Of a stretch of 47,137 nucleotides of DNA, positions 34,016-43,106 are shown one piece after another. Both the position numbers and the translations under genes were made by a program. Source of the stretch: Flavobacterium tegetincola DSM 22377 (GTDB lineage Bacteria; Bacteroidota; Bacteroidia; Flavobacteriales; Flavobacteriaceae); contig NZ_AUDN01000029.1 of the NCBI RefSeq assembly GCF_000425485.1, positions 1-47,137 on the forward strand, given 5' to 3'. Under the pieces are notes generated by a model. The model was given only the letters and a program-made list of their open reading frames with translations. It ran no database searches and was not told the origin of the DNA. Position 1 is the stretch's first letter. The number at the start of each line of letters is the position of its first letter.

Positions 34016-34945
34016 GTGATAAAGGAATTCCCAGAATTCCTAGAATTCCTAGACATTCCTTCCAATACCCAAAGGCTTATGAAAAACAATACTTTAGAAG
34101 ATTATAAAAAAGCGATTCGAGAAAAGTATGAGGTGGATAAAACGGGTATCCATGCACACTTTTTATTGCAACCTTCAAGAGCCCGATTGCGCGATTTGTG
34201 CTTTGAATGGTTCAAGGAACATCCCAATACATCGGACTTAAATTCGTTTCGCGCATTCTTGGGTTTTGATTTTGATTCGAGCACGTTGAATAAGCTTAAG
34301 GTCGCAACTGATAAATTTAGACCTCTAGAAACATTCCTAAAAGGCGAGACCGATTTGACCGATCTAGCAGCCGTGAATATGGTGGCGGTTTTGGTAAATT
34401 TTCAACCCCGACCTTTTTTAAAATTTGCAAAAACAGAAAATCCAGCAACCGAACTGCAATCTGCTAATGCTACTTTGAGCTTCGAAGTTCAAAAGCAGGA
34501 GCTCGAAGTATCAACACCAAACAAGGCATCATACCTCCACATGGAAAAAAATGCTAAAAAGAATTTATTTCAAAAAAGATGGTATTTTTTTATAGCTCCT
34601 TTATTACTTGTTTTACTAAGCATCTTTGGCTACAAAAAGTGGAATCAGAAAGAATGCATGCAATGGAACGAAGATCATTACGAAATGGTAGATTGCAAAA
34701 CCGCACAATTGGGATTACTACATTCAGCTGAAAAAGTAGTATGGGACGAAACCGCTTTTGCTCTTAAAAAGATTACCGTTTCCGATAGCACCACTTTTTT
34801 CAACAATGAAAAACCGCTCATTTGGTATTGCAAAAGAGGACAACAAATAGAGTATTTTAACGGTCCTGGTTTCCATCCCGAAAACGGAAAAGTGTTAAAA
34901 CCCATTACCACTTATATGATCAATAAATATGTTGTAAAAAAATAA
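34016..34945 (+). CDS. Single-pass membrane protein of unknown function
   Basis: This 309-residue protein has a soluble N-terminal region of about 190 residues, one membrane helix (about 194-207, WYFFIAPLLLVLLSIFGY) and a C-terminal domain of about 100 residues with three Cys (KECMQWN, DCKTAQ, IWYCKRG). The N-terminus contains NTLEDYKKAIREKYEVDKTG and FLLQPSRARLRDLCFEWF, a helical, RNA- or DNA-binding-like pattern seen in Flavobacterium hypothetical proteins. A later start at 34079 (MKNNTLEDYKK) is possible. No function is proposed. It stands alone ahead of sbcDC. Confidence 0.75.
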   Translation: MIKEFPEFLEFLDIPSNTQRLMKNNTLEDYKKAIREKYEVDKTGIHAHFLLQPSRARLRDLCFEWFKEHPNTSDLNSFRAFLGFDFDSSTLNKLKVATDKFRPLETFLKGETDLTDLAAVNMVAVLVNFQPRPFLKFAKTENPATELQSANATLSFEVQKQELEVSTPNKASYLHMEKNAKKNLFQKRWYFFIAPLLLVLLSIFGYKKWNQKECMQWNEDHYEMVDCKTAQLGLLHSAEKVVWDETAFALKKITVSDSTTFFNNEKPLIWYCKRGQQIEYFNGPGFHPENGKVLKPITTYMINKYVVKK

Positions 34946-34949
34946 ATCC

Positions 34950-35012
34950 CAATTTCCAACTTCATAAATCACAAATCCTAAATCGTAAATCCTAGATCGC
35001 AAATCCTACATT
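34950..35012. repeat. Low-complexity repeats ahead of sbcD
   Basis: Imperfect copies of AAATCCTA and AAATCGTA-type words (period about 14 nt) fill the spacer. No function was seen. Confidence 0.5.
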
Positions 35013-35016
35013 CCAA

Positions 35017-36246
35017 ATGAAAATACTCCACACCTCCGATTGGCATTTAGGCCAACTTTTTCACGAGTACGACCGCACTTTTGAACACCAACAATTTTTA
35101 AATTGGCTACAAGCTGCATTAGTGACCGAAGAAATTGAAGTTTTGTTGGTCAGCGGTGATGTATTTGATATTTCAAATCCGTCGGCTGCCTCTATTCGGA
35201 TGTTTTATTCTTTTTTACAGAAAGCAACACAAGATAATCCGGCGTTGCAGATTGTTATTACAGCAGGAAACCATGATTCGGCATCTCGATTGGAAGCTCC
35301 AAAGCCGTTGTTGGAATCCTCAAACATTCACATTATAGGTACGATCGAAAAAAATGCAGATGGAAGTATTAATTATGAAAAATTAGTCGTTCCATTAAAA
35401 AATAAATCGGGAGAGATTCAGACGTTTTGTCTTGCAATTCCATTTCTACGCACCGGAGATTATCCAACAATTGCCGAAGCAGAAAATCCATATACTGAAG
35501 GAGTAGCTCAATTGTATCGTGACGCTTTTGAATACGCATCTCAGCATAAGCATGCACACCAAACCATCATTGCTATGGGACATATGCACACGCAACAAGC
35601 CGAAATTTCTGAAATGGACACTGCGGAACGCAAAATCATGGGTGGCGTGGAATGTGTTGCAGCAAATGCTTTTGATGAAAATTTAAAATATGTGGCTTTA
35701 GGTCACATTCATAAAGCGCAACGCATTGGCGGAAAAGAGCACATTCGGTATTCTGGAAGTCCGCTTCCTATGTCGTTCTCAGAACGGAATTACAAACATC
35801 AAGTCATAGTTTTTGAATTGGAAGAAGAAATAAAGCATTTAAAAATGCTTGAAATTCCCGTTTCGATTCCGCTTTTAAGAGTTCCGTTAAATCCACATCC
35901 GCTAGAAGATGTAATTGCAGCTTTGCATCAACTAGAAGATAAAAATGACACTACACCTGCTCCATACCTTGAAGTACAAGTACTTTTAGCAGAACCCGAA
36001 CCAGGATTGCGGCATAAAGTGGAAACTGCACTTTTGGGTAAAAATGTACGATTGGCTCGTATTCAACCTCATTATCCAAACCGAGAAAAAGAATCCAGTT
36101 CCCATTATTCACAAGAATTGCTGAACGAATTACAACCGACTGACGTTTTTTCAAAATCGTATCAACTGAAATACAGTGCTGAAGTTCCAGAACATTTGAT
36201 GGCGCTTTTTCAGCAGACGGTGAATGAGGTTGGGAATGTGGAGTGA
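35017..36246 (+). CDS. sbcD: SbcD, nuclease subunit of the SbcCD DNA repair complex
   Basis: The 409-residue Mre11-type phosphoesterase carries the metal motifs in order: HTSDWHLGQ, SGDVFDIS, TAGNHDSASR, MGHMHT and ALGHIHKAQ, with the capping helix region beyond. With SbcC it cleaves hairpins, cruciforms and protein-blocked DNA ends by ATP-dependent nuclease action. It starts MKILHTSDWHLG, which is standard. sbcC follows on the same strand after 202 nt of low-complexity DNA, so the pair is probably transcribed together despite the spacer. Confidence 0.95.
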   Translation: MKILHTSDWHLGQLFHEYDRTFEHQQFLNWLQAALVTEEIEVLLVSGDVFDISNPSAASIRMFYSFLQKATQDNPALQIVITAGNHDSASRLEAPKPLLESSNIHIIGTIEKNADGSINYEKLVVPLKNKSGEIQTFCLAIPFLRTGDYPTIAEAENPYTEGVAQLYRDAFEYASQHKHAHQTIIAMGHMHTQQAEISEMDTAERKIMGGVECVAANAFDENLKYVALGHIHKAQRIGGKEHIRYSGSPLPMSFSERNYKHQVIVFELEEEIKHLKMLEIPVSIPLLRVPLNPHPLEDVIAALHQLEDKNDTTPAPYLEVQVLLAEPEPGLRHKVETALLGKNVRLARIQPHYPNREKESSSHYSQELLNELQPTDVFSKSYQLKYSAEVPEHLMALFQQTVNEVGNVE

Positions 36247-36249
36247 GGA

Positions 36250-36420
36250 ATAGAAGAAAGAGAGAATAGAATGTAGAGAATAGAGTATAGAGTATAGAGA
36301 ATAGAAAATAGAAGATGGAAGTTGGAAGTTGGAAGTTGGAAGATGTGAATTTGAAGATGTGAGTTGGAAGTTGGGATATGGTAGATTGAAATTGGAACAT
36401 AGAAGAAAATAATTGAAACA
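36250..36420. repeat. Low-complexity tandem repeats between sbcD and sbcC
   Basis: Short runs of GAGAATAGA/GTATAGA-type words (period 7) give way to TTGGAAG-type words (period 7), alternating with AGATGTGA. They separate the two sbc genes. They have no spacer/leader structure and are not a CRISPR array. Confidence 0.7.
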
Positions 36421-36448
36421 AAGCAATTTTGCTTTTTAATAAAATAGA

Positions 36449-39400
36449 ATGAAAATACTTGCCATACGAATTAAGAATTTGGCTTCATTGGAAGGAAGTA
36501 CTGAAATTGATTTTACCAGCGAACCTTTGGCGTCGGCCGGAATATTTGCCATTACTGGACCCACTGGTGCAGGAAAATCTACCTTATTAGATGCCTTGTG
36601 TTTGGCACTTTATGGAAAAACACCGCGGTATTTGCAGGCTAAAGAAGGTGGGATTGACATCCAAGACGTTAAAGGCAGCAAAATGACGCAAGGTGATGTT
36701 CGGGGAATTTTGCGAGACGGAACCGCAGATGGTTATGCAGAAGTCGATTTTGTTGGAATTGACGGCCAATTTTATCGTGCCACTTGGAGTGTTCGAAGAG
36801 CACATAGTAAAGTGGACGGAAGTATGCAAAGCGCAAGTATAACTTTAAAAAATATTTCGAGCAACATTGACTTGCCCGGAAAAAAAGTGGAAACCGAGCG
36901 AGAAATTGAACGTTTGGTGGGATTAAATTTTGAACAGTTTACACGCTCGGTGCTTTTGGCACAAGGCGATTTTACAGCATTTATGAAAGCCAGCAAAGAT
37001 GAGAAATCGTCCCTGCTGGAAAAATTAACAGGAACACACATCTACTCTGAAATTTCCAAGAAGATTTTTGAAAATAATAGAAATGAAGATCAAAAACTCC
37101 GCGAATTGCACATTCGAAGTCAAGGTGTTACCACATTTTCGGAGGAACAAATCGCGGAGTTTAAAGACGCAGCACTGGCTTTAGAGGTGCAAATCAGCTC
37201 AATTAATATTGAAATAGAGCGGTTGACAAACGAAATGAGTTGGCACGAGCGGTTGTTTCAACTAGAAGCGGATAAAGCAATTGCTTTAGAAAACTTTGCC
37301 AAAGCAGAGGAAATTTTAAAATCGTCTCAAGGTAGAAAAGATAAATTGGGTCAAATAGAACAAGCGCAAAATACCCGCTCTTGGCACGACGCTTTGCACC
37401 ACAGTCAGAACCAATTGACGGAGCAAAAAACAGTTTTAGATTCACTTCAACTCAAAATAAGTGCTTTAAAAGAAGCCCAATTGCAGTTGACCAATAGCGC
37501 CGAAAAGGAACAATTAAACCTTACACAGCTGACAGAAATTCAAAAGGAAGCGCTTCCGAAATTGGCTGCCGCCAAAAAATTAGACACGCTGATTGCGGAA
37601 AAAACAAAGCAGAAAAATACAGCCGCGAACGAAGTAGAATCTGCAAAATTGAAAGTAGCACTTCACAGTAAGGAAGTGACTCAGAAAGGCGATGAGCTAA
37701 AGCAATTTTCAGCGGAAATTCAATCGGTTCAGGAATGGCAGACTAAATTTGAATCCAAAAAATCAATTGCAGAGCACAAAGATTTGATTGTTTCAAAGCT
37801 GCAAGATGCGGAAAAATTATGGCAAGCCCTTAAAAATGCAACCGCTGAAAAGATTATTTTAGAAGAGAAAGCTGCACTTTCCACACTAGAACTTAACAAG
37901 CGTGCTGCGGCATTTGAACAAGTGGAAAATGAATTTGAAACACGAGAAAAAGTTTACAGTACAAAAGTTTCGCAACTTTTAATTGTTCCAATTGAGCGTT
38001 TGCAACTTGAAAAAGACGAGACCGACCGAACGCTTACGGCTGCAATTGAAGCTCAGGTTGTATGGAATGATCTGTACACGTTGAAAAAAGATTTTGAGGC
38101 ATTGCGCCAAAAAGAACGTACAACTCAAGTTGATTTTAAATTAAAAAACCAACAGTTTCAGGAAATTCAAATAGCGGTTCAAACTGCTTCTGTAATCAAA
38201 GAAACTTCAGAGAAATTGCTTCAAAAGGCGCGTTTGTCCGCTTCGGAAAATGTGGAACTGCTTCGAGGGCATCTAACGGACGACGAACCTTGTCCCGTGT
38301 GTGGAAGCGAAAATCATCCGTACGCTTTACACAATCCACAATTGGATCAGGTGATGGATACGCTGGAAAATTTGCATAAAAAGAATGAAAAATCATACTT
38401 AGAACTGTTTGGAAATAGCAATCGATTGCAACAAGAGTGCAAGAATTTAAGCCAATTAATTGCGTTACAAAAGACGGAAATTGACGCTAAATCTGCTCTA
38501 ATTGATTCTAAAAATCAGGCTTGGAATGCACTGTTTTTTGCAAAAGAAACGGAAACCATTGCGGAAGAAAACAAGGCGCTTTGGCTTTTTGAGAAAATTC
38601 AGACACTCAAAATTTCACAAGCAGATTTGCAGTTGAAAATTAAAGCAATTTCCGACGAGAAATCGCAACTTGAAAAAGATAGAATTCAGTTGGATGTTTT
38701 AAAGGAACAGAAAATTTCGCTTTCAGATGGAATCAAGGTTTTGAAGAGTCAAATGGATCTTTTTAATGAAAAAGGCAATGGTTTAAATCAGAATATTGTG
38801 GACTTTGATACCGATTTAAAAGCTGTACAAGAAGGTATAACCCCTCATTTTTCAGCTTCCACTTGGATTGAGAAATGGGAAGAGCAGCCAAGCGAATTTG
38901 TAACTTCACTAAATAATTTTGCGCAAGAATGGAATGCCAAAAAAGAACAGTTGGAACGAAATGTCAACCAACACGCTTTGGCATCGGCAACGCTACTTCA
39001 GCTGCAACAGCAGAGCAAAAATTTGGAAGAAGATTTGAATTTAAAGTTGAAAAATTTAGATGTCATATCGCATGAATTTGACACACAAAAAGCGGAACGG
39101 GTATTGATTTTTGACGGACAATCGGCGGAATTGATGGAAATACAATTTGCCACAGCTGTAGAAAAAGCGCAGCATATTGTGCTTTTGATTCAAAATAATT
39201 TGCAGCAAAACAAAATTGATTTGGCTACAGCCGAAACTTCCTTTAATGAAACAACGGCGAATACAGCAAAAGTTGGTACGGAAATAATGCGGGCAAACGC
39301 GGCGATTACAGATTGGTTGCAAACCTTCAATTTGAAATCGCAGTCTACTTTAAACTTTTTGGAATTGCGTGAATTGTTAAACTTCTCGCCAGAATGGATT

Positions 39401-40183
39401 GAAAAGGAGCGAAAAGAATTACAAAGCTTTGCAGAAGAACGCACGAAATCAAGTTCAATTTTAGCAGAACGCACGCAAAAATTTTCGGAACACGTTGCAA
39501 AAAGACCCTCAGAAAGACAAGTTGAAGTACTAAAATTGATTTTTGAGAAAGCAAAAGCACAAAGTGAAATTTGGTTGCAAGAAAAATCTGCCATCGTATT
39601 TAAACTAAAAGAAGACGAACAGAATAAAATAAAGTTGGGCAGCTTGTTGCGCGAAATTAATGCGCAAGCCCTGATTGCGGACAATTGGAACAAACTAAAT
39701 GACATTATTGGTTCGGCTGATGGAAAAAAGTTTCGTCAAATTGCACAAGAACACACGTTGGACGTTTTATTGAGTTATGCTAATTTGCATTTGCAAGACT
39801 TGACCAATCGCTATAAAATTGAACGCATTCCGAATACTTTGGGACTTCAGGTGGTGGATCAAGATATGGGAGATGAAATTCGAACCGTTTATTCCCTTTC
39901 AGGTGGCGAATCCTTCCTAGTGTCACTTGCTTTAGCTCTTGGATTAGCGTCTCTTTCGTCGAGCAAAATGAAAGTAGAATCCTTATTTATAGACGAAGGT
40001 TTTGGTTCACTTGACCCAAATACCTTAAATATTGCGATGGATGCATTGGAACGCTTGCACAATTTAGGTCGGAAAGTAGGTGTGATTTCGCACGTTCAAG
40101 AAATGACCGAACGGATTCCGGTACAGATAAAAGTGAGTAAAAAAGCCAGTGGAAGAAGTAGTGTGGAGATTGTGGGGGTTTAA
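36449..40183 (+). CDS. sbcC: SbcC, ATPase subunit of the SbcCD complex
   Basis: The 1244-residue SMC-like ATPase begins MKILAIRIKNLASLEGS and has the Walker A motif GPTGAGKST at about residues 38-46. Two long coiled coils (about 200-600 and 640-1050) flank the zinc hook CPVC at residues 615-618, where the dimers join. The C-terminal lobe contains the signature YSLSGGESFLVSLALALGLA and the Walker B LFIDEGFGSLD. Length is typical of Bacteroidota SbcC. It forms the DNA-end processing complex with SbcD. Confidence 0.95.
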   Translation: MKILAIRIKNLASLEGSTEIDFTSEPLASAGIFAITGPTGAGKSTLLDALCLALYGKTPRYLQAKEGGIDIQDVKGSKMTQGDVRGILRDGTADGYAEVDFVGIDGQFYRATWSVRRAHSKVDGSMQSASITLKNISSNIDLPGKKVETEREIERLVGLNFEQFTRSVLLAQGDFTAFMKASKDEKSSLLEKLTGTHIYSEISKKIFENNRNEDQKLRELHIRSQGVTTFSEEQIAEFKDAALALEVQISSINIEIERLTNEMSWHERLFQLEADKAIALENFAKAEEILKSSQGRKDKLGQIEQAQNTRSWHDALHHSQNQLTEQKTVLDSLQLKISALKEAQLQLTNSAEKEQLNLTQLTEIQKEALPKLAAAKKLDTLIAEKTKQKNTAANEVESAKLKVALHSKEVTQKGDELKQFSAEIQSVQEWQTKFESKKSIAEHKDLIVSKLQDAEKLWQALKNATAEKIILEEKAALSTLELNKRAAAFEQVENEFETREKVYSTKVSQLLIVPIERLQLEKDETDRTLTAAIEAQVVWNDLYTLKKDFEALRQKERTTQVDFKLKNQQFQEIQIAVQTASVIKETSEKLLQKARLSASENVELLRGHLTDDEPCPVCGSENHPYALHNPQLDQVMDTLENLHKKNEKSYLELFGNSNRLQQECKNLSQLIALQKTEIDAKSALIDSKNQAWNALFFAKETETIAEENKALWLFEKIQTLKISQADLQLKIKAISDEKSQLEKDRIQLDVLKEQKISLSDGIKVLKSQMDLFNEKGNGLNQNIVDFDTDLKAVQEGITPHFSASTWIEKWEEQPSEFVTSLNNFAQEWNAKKEQLERNVNQHALASATLLQLQQQSKNLEEDLNLKLKNLDVISHEFDTQKAERVLIFDGQSAELMEIQFATAVEKAQHIVLLIQNNLQQNKIDLATAETSFNETTANTAKVGTEIMRANAAITDWLQTFNLKSQSTLNFLELRELLNFSPEWIEKERKELQSFAEERTKSSSILAERTQKFSEHVAKRPSERQVEVLKLIFEKAKAQSEIWLQEKSAIVFKLKEDEQNKIKLGSLLREINAQALIADNWNKLNDIIGSADGKKFRQIAQEHTLDVLLSYANLHLQDLTNRYKIERIPNTLGLQVVDQDMGDEIRTVYSLSGGESFLVSLALALGLASLSSSKMKVESLFIDEGFGSLDPNTLNIAMDALERLHNLGRKVGVISHVQEMTERIPVQIKVSKKASGRSSVEIVGV

Positions 40184-40207
40184 GAGTTTATATGTTTATT
40201 TCATCAG

Positions 40208-40252
40208 GTACGGGAAACCGTAAAATAAAGTGAATCTCTTTATTTAGATTTG
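40208..40252 (+). promoter_or_regulatory. Regulated promoter, site 4: palindrome plus -7 box (MORN-type protein)
   Basis: GTACGGGAAACCGTAA (40208-40223) is followed after exactly 21 nt by TAGATTTG (40245-40252), the same geometry as the three sites at 28-31 kb. It points at the MORN-type gene with a leader of about 200 nt. Confidence 0.7.
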
Positions 40253-40461
40253 TAACGTTCAATGTTACGATTTTATTTAAGCCATATAAAACTAAGTAAT
40301 CAACTAATTAATAACAACTTACACGTAATACAATTTAAATGCGTTTCTGCCGGTAGTCATAACAAATATTATAAAAGAAATTGCAGAAATCAAGAAACCG
40401 GAGATGGAATACAGTTTGTAAGAATTGTACAAAATTAGTCAAATTAAATAGCACACTGCTA

Positions 40462-42714
40462 ATGTCACACCAAAAGTCACGTTCACTATTCACGAAAAAT
40501 TACATCTTATATACTATTATTTTCATCTTGGGCAGTGGAACATCATTTGCGCAACGCATTACTTTAAGCGAACTCCAAATATTTTGTAGTAATAAAAACT
40601 GGGAAACGACCAATAAAAATTTGCTGTTACAGAAATGGGATTATTATGATTCTACTAAAGGAGATGATGAACATTATGATCTAATTACATGGGCAAATGG
40701 AAGGAATTACAACAATGATAAGAAAGCTACGGCTTGGTTAACATTATATAATTATGACGACTTACCCAATCGGATTATGTATCGTTTTAGACAAAAAGAA
40801 TATTACACTGCAATACAATCCCAGCTTAAATCTTTTGGCTATGGACTTACAGATGAATCTATACACGACGAAAAGTTAGTAGCTACGTATGAGAACATGG
40901 CTTTTGTTTTAAAGATTGCTTATAAAAGAGAAGTGGATGAAGATGAAGTGGAAGACAATTATTATTCCAACTCCAAAAGAACATTTACAGTTTATGAAGC
41001 AAGTATTTATAAGAAAGGTGGCGTTTTTGATCCCAACAATGGTTTTAAAAAAGATTACGATGAGAACGGCACTTTAACTTTTGAGTACTTTTTAAAGAAC
41101 AGTAAGATAGAAGGCAAAGCTACTCGATATAATTCTGACGGCAAGATAACAGCTCTCTTTAATTTTAAAAATGGTAATAAGCACGGTAAAAATAGTTCCT
41201 ATATATTTATCGAAGATGCTGATGTATATATTGAAACTATAAGTACTTATAAGGATGGATTCTTAAATGGAAAAGTAATTGAATATGTAATTTCTCCAGA
41301 CGAAAAATATATCTCGAGCGTCTTTTCTTATAAAAATGATATACTTGAGGGCAAAGCCTATGCCTCTCGGAAAAGTATTATCAAAGAGATGCAGTACACG
41401 AATAATCTTTTGGAAGGAAGTTATAAAGAATATCTGGATATGAAAAGTGTTGTGTATGGTGGTCTAGGTAGGATAGATACGTTATCCATGCCCAAATTAT
41501 TGCTTTTAGAGCAAAATTACAGCAATGATAAACTAGAAGGCTTTGCAAAACGCTATGATATCAGTGGAGTTAAAATAGCAGAAGGATCTTACAGAGATAG
41601 TTTAAAAACAGGAACTTGGAACTATTATTATGATACACAAACCAATAGCGATGGCTCCACTGCAGATGGGTCTGGAGAATTGCATTGGATTGTAAATTAT
41701 AAAAATGGGTTACTGGATGGTGCTTCCGAAACGTTTTCTGTTTCTGAAAATGTCATAATCAATTGTCCTGAAGGTTTAAACAAAGACGAAGAATGTTATA
41801 AAAGAGTGATCGTCCGTTTTCATTTAATTTCTAATTATAAAGAAGATGCGCTTGATGGTTTTTATGAAATGAAACGCAATAATGGCGAACTCTTATCTAG
41901 AGGCCAATACAAAACAGATCTAAAAGATGGAAAATGGATGCACTACTCTATTTCGCGATTTTCTGATTTAGATGTTAGCGGGCCATCCTATGAAACAGGA
42001 AATTATAAAAATAATTTAAAGGAAGGACCTTGGGAGCGCTTTAGTGACGATCAATCCCTTCTTGAATCCTATCATTATAAATTGGATAAAATTGACGGCA
42101 AACATATAACGTATAAAAACGGGCTGCCGGTTATGAATAAATATTTCAACGTTGAATATTTTAAAAAATTTGAGGTTTTAGAAAATAGACAGCAAAAAAG
42201 AAGTGTTGAAATTATCAGCGAAAATTCTAATTTCTACACGTTAAAAGATATTTTTTATTCAGGAAATGGCACGGAACTACTTACCATTAAAATAGACAAG
42301 AAGGGAGATTTTTTAATTTCCAGCGCCAATTTTCCATCCACATATGAGCATCTGTTGCCACAGTTAAAGATAAAGGAAGGTCTATATGAATTAACTTCTA
42401 AAGATAAACAAATACTATCCACTGGAAATTATGTTGAAAATTTGAAAGACGGAATTTGGAACGATCTTTATTTGAATCAGGGCGTTCAAGTCACGACGAT
42501 GTGGGAGCGCGGACTGGTGGAAAGTGAAACGTATTGGGATGTAAAACAAATGCGGGATTTTAGTGGTGAATTTATTTATTTGAATATTCAAAACAATACT
42601 AGAGAAGAGCGAAAAATCAAAAATGGAAAGCGTAATGGCACCACTCGTTACAAAGATGAAGACGACAAAACCATAAGAAAAGAGTCCTACAAGGAAGGTT
42701 TTATAAAGGAGTGA
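40462..42714 (+). CDS. Secreted MORN-type repeat protein
   Basis: From the start at 40462 (MSHQKSRSLFTKNYILYTIIFILGSGTSFAQ) the protein has about 750 residues and a signal peptide ending near AQ. The frame is open for another 27 codons upstream from a TTG at 40381, but that part is basic and not signal-like. The body is built of repeats such as YDENGTLTFEYFLKNSKIEGKATRY and YKNNLKEGPWERFSDD with G-x-x-x-G-x-W spacing, as in MORN/YwqK-type proteins. Its role is unknown; some YwqK-like proteins are annotated as antitoxins, which I do not adopt. It carries the palindromic promoter site 4. Confidence 0.85.
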   Translation: MSHQKSRSLFTKNYILYTIIFILGSGTSFAQRITLSELQIFCSNKNWETTNKNLLLQKWDYYDSTKGDDEHYDLITWANGRNYNNDKKATAWLTLYNYDDLPNRIMYRFRQKEYYTAIQSQLKSFGYGLTDESIHDEKLVATYENMAFVLKIAYKREVDEDEVEDNYYSNSKRTFTVYEASIYKKGGVFDPNNGFKKDYDENGTLTFEYFLKNSKIEGKATRYNSDGKITALFNFKNGNKHGKNSSYIFIEDADVYIETISTYKDGFLNGKVIEYVISPDEKYISSVFSYKNDILEGKAYASRKSIIKEMQYTNNLLEGSYKEYLDMKSVVYGGLGRIDTLSMPKLLLLEQNYSNDKLEGFAKRYDISGVKIAEGSYRDSLKTGTWNYYYDTQTNSDGSTADGSGELHWIVNYKNGLLDGASETFSVSENVIINCPEGLNKDEECYKRVIVRFHLISNYKEDALDGFYEMKRNNGELLSRGQYKTDLKDGKWMHYSISRFSDLDVSGPSYETGNYKNNLKEGPWERFSDDQSLLESYHYKLDKIDGKHITYKNGLPVMNKYFNVEYFKKFEVLENRQQKRSVEIISENSNFYTLKDIFYSGNGTELLTIKIDKKGDFLISSANFPSTYEHLLPQLKIKEGLYELTSKDKQILSTGNYVENLKDGIWNDLYLNQGVQVTTMWERGLVESETYWDVKQMRDFSGEFIYLNIQNNTREERKIKNGKRNGTTRYKDEDDKTIRKESYKEGFIKE

Positions 42715-42780
42715 TTTGTTGAAACGCTTATCTACAATGGTTTTACAATGTTTTGTATAAATTTCGGGAGCATCTTTATT

Positions 42781-42824
42781 GCAAATTAATTGCAATAGTT
42801 AATTAACCATTGCAATTAATTTGC
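42781..42824. repeat. Perfect 16-bp inverted repeat
   Basis: GCAAATTAATTGCAAT pairs with ATTGCAATTAATTTGC around a 12-nt loop that itself contains the palindrome GTTAATTAAC. It lies 66 nt after the MORN-type gene. There is no T-run on either side, so it may be a weak terminator or a protein-binding site. Confidence 0.6.
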
Positions 42825-43027
42825 ACTCGTACAGAAATGAAAACTTTGTTAATCAAATAGCATACATAATTTTAATCAAAAGTCTACTAATATTTACAAA
42901 ATGGTATTAATTTATTGCAAGACGCATTGACCGTACCAATGGCAGATAATTAAAATGCTAAAAATGTGATTACTATAATTTTATTAAATTATAATAATTT
43001 AACTTATTATTATTAGATTATTTACGC

Positions 43028-43035
43028 TAGTTTTG
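43028..43035 (+). promoter_or_regulatory. -7 box of the adhesin gene
   Basis: TAGTTTTG matches TAnnTTTG and would give a leader of about 65 nt. No clear -33 TTG was found. Confidence 0.4.
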
Positions 43036-43106
43036 CGAAATATTAAGTTCTTACAAGATTTTAAATAATATAAGCCTAAACAAAATATTATCAACACCGC
43101 ATACCT

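Larger units (their letters stand above)
42715..43106. other. Intergenic region before the adhesin
   Basis: No gene was seen. It contains the long AT-rich inverted repeat at 42781-42824 and the -7 box at 43028-43035. Confidence 0.45.

Noticed and set aside
36250..36420. Short tandem repeats as a possible CRISPR array
   Set aside because: The period is about 7 nt with no unique spacers, so it is low-complexity DNA; no cas gene is near.
40329..40421. Open stretch ending ITNIIKEIAEIKKPEMEYSL
   Set aside because: Its composition looks protein-like, but there is no start codon and no homologous context; it could be a gene remnant, but this cannot be supported.
40262..40438. 58-codon plus-strand frame in the leader of the MORN-type gene
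   Set aside because: It has no family pattern, ends inside the TTG-initiated extension of the MORN frame and starts at or next to the predicted transcript start.
40462..42714. The MORN-type protein as an antitoxin
   Set aside because: It has a signal peptide and no small toxin partner; the YwqK antitoxin label is an automatic annotation I cannot support here.
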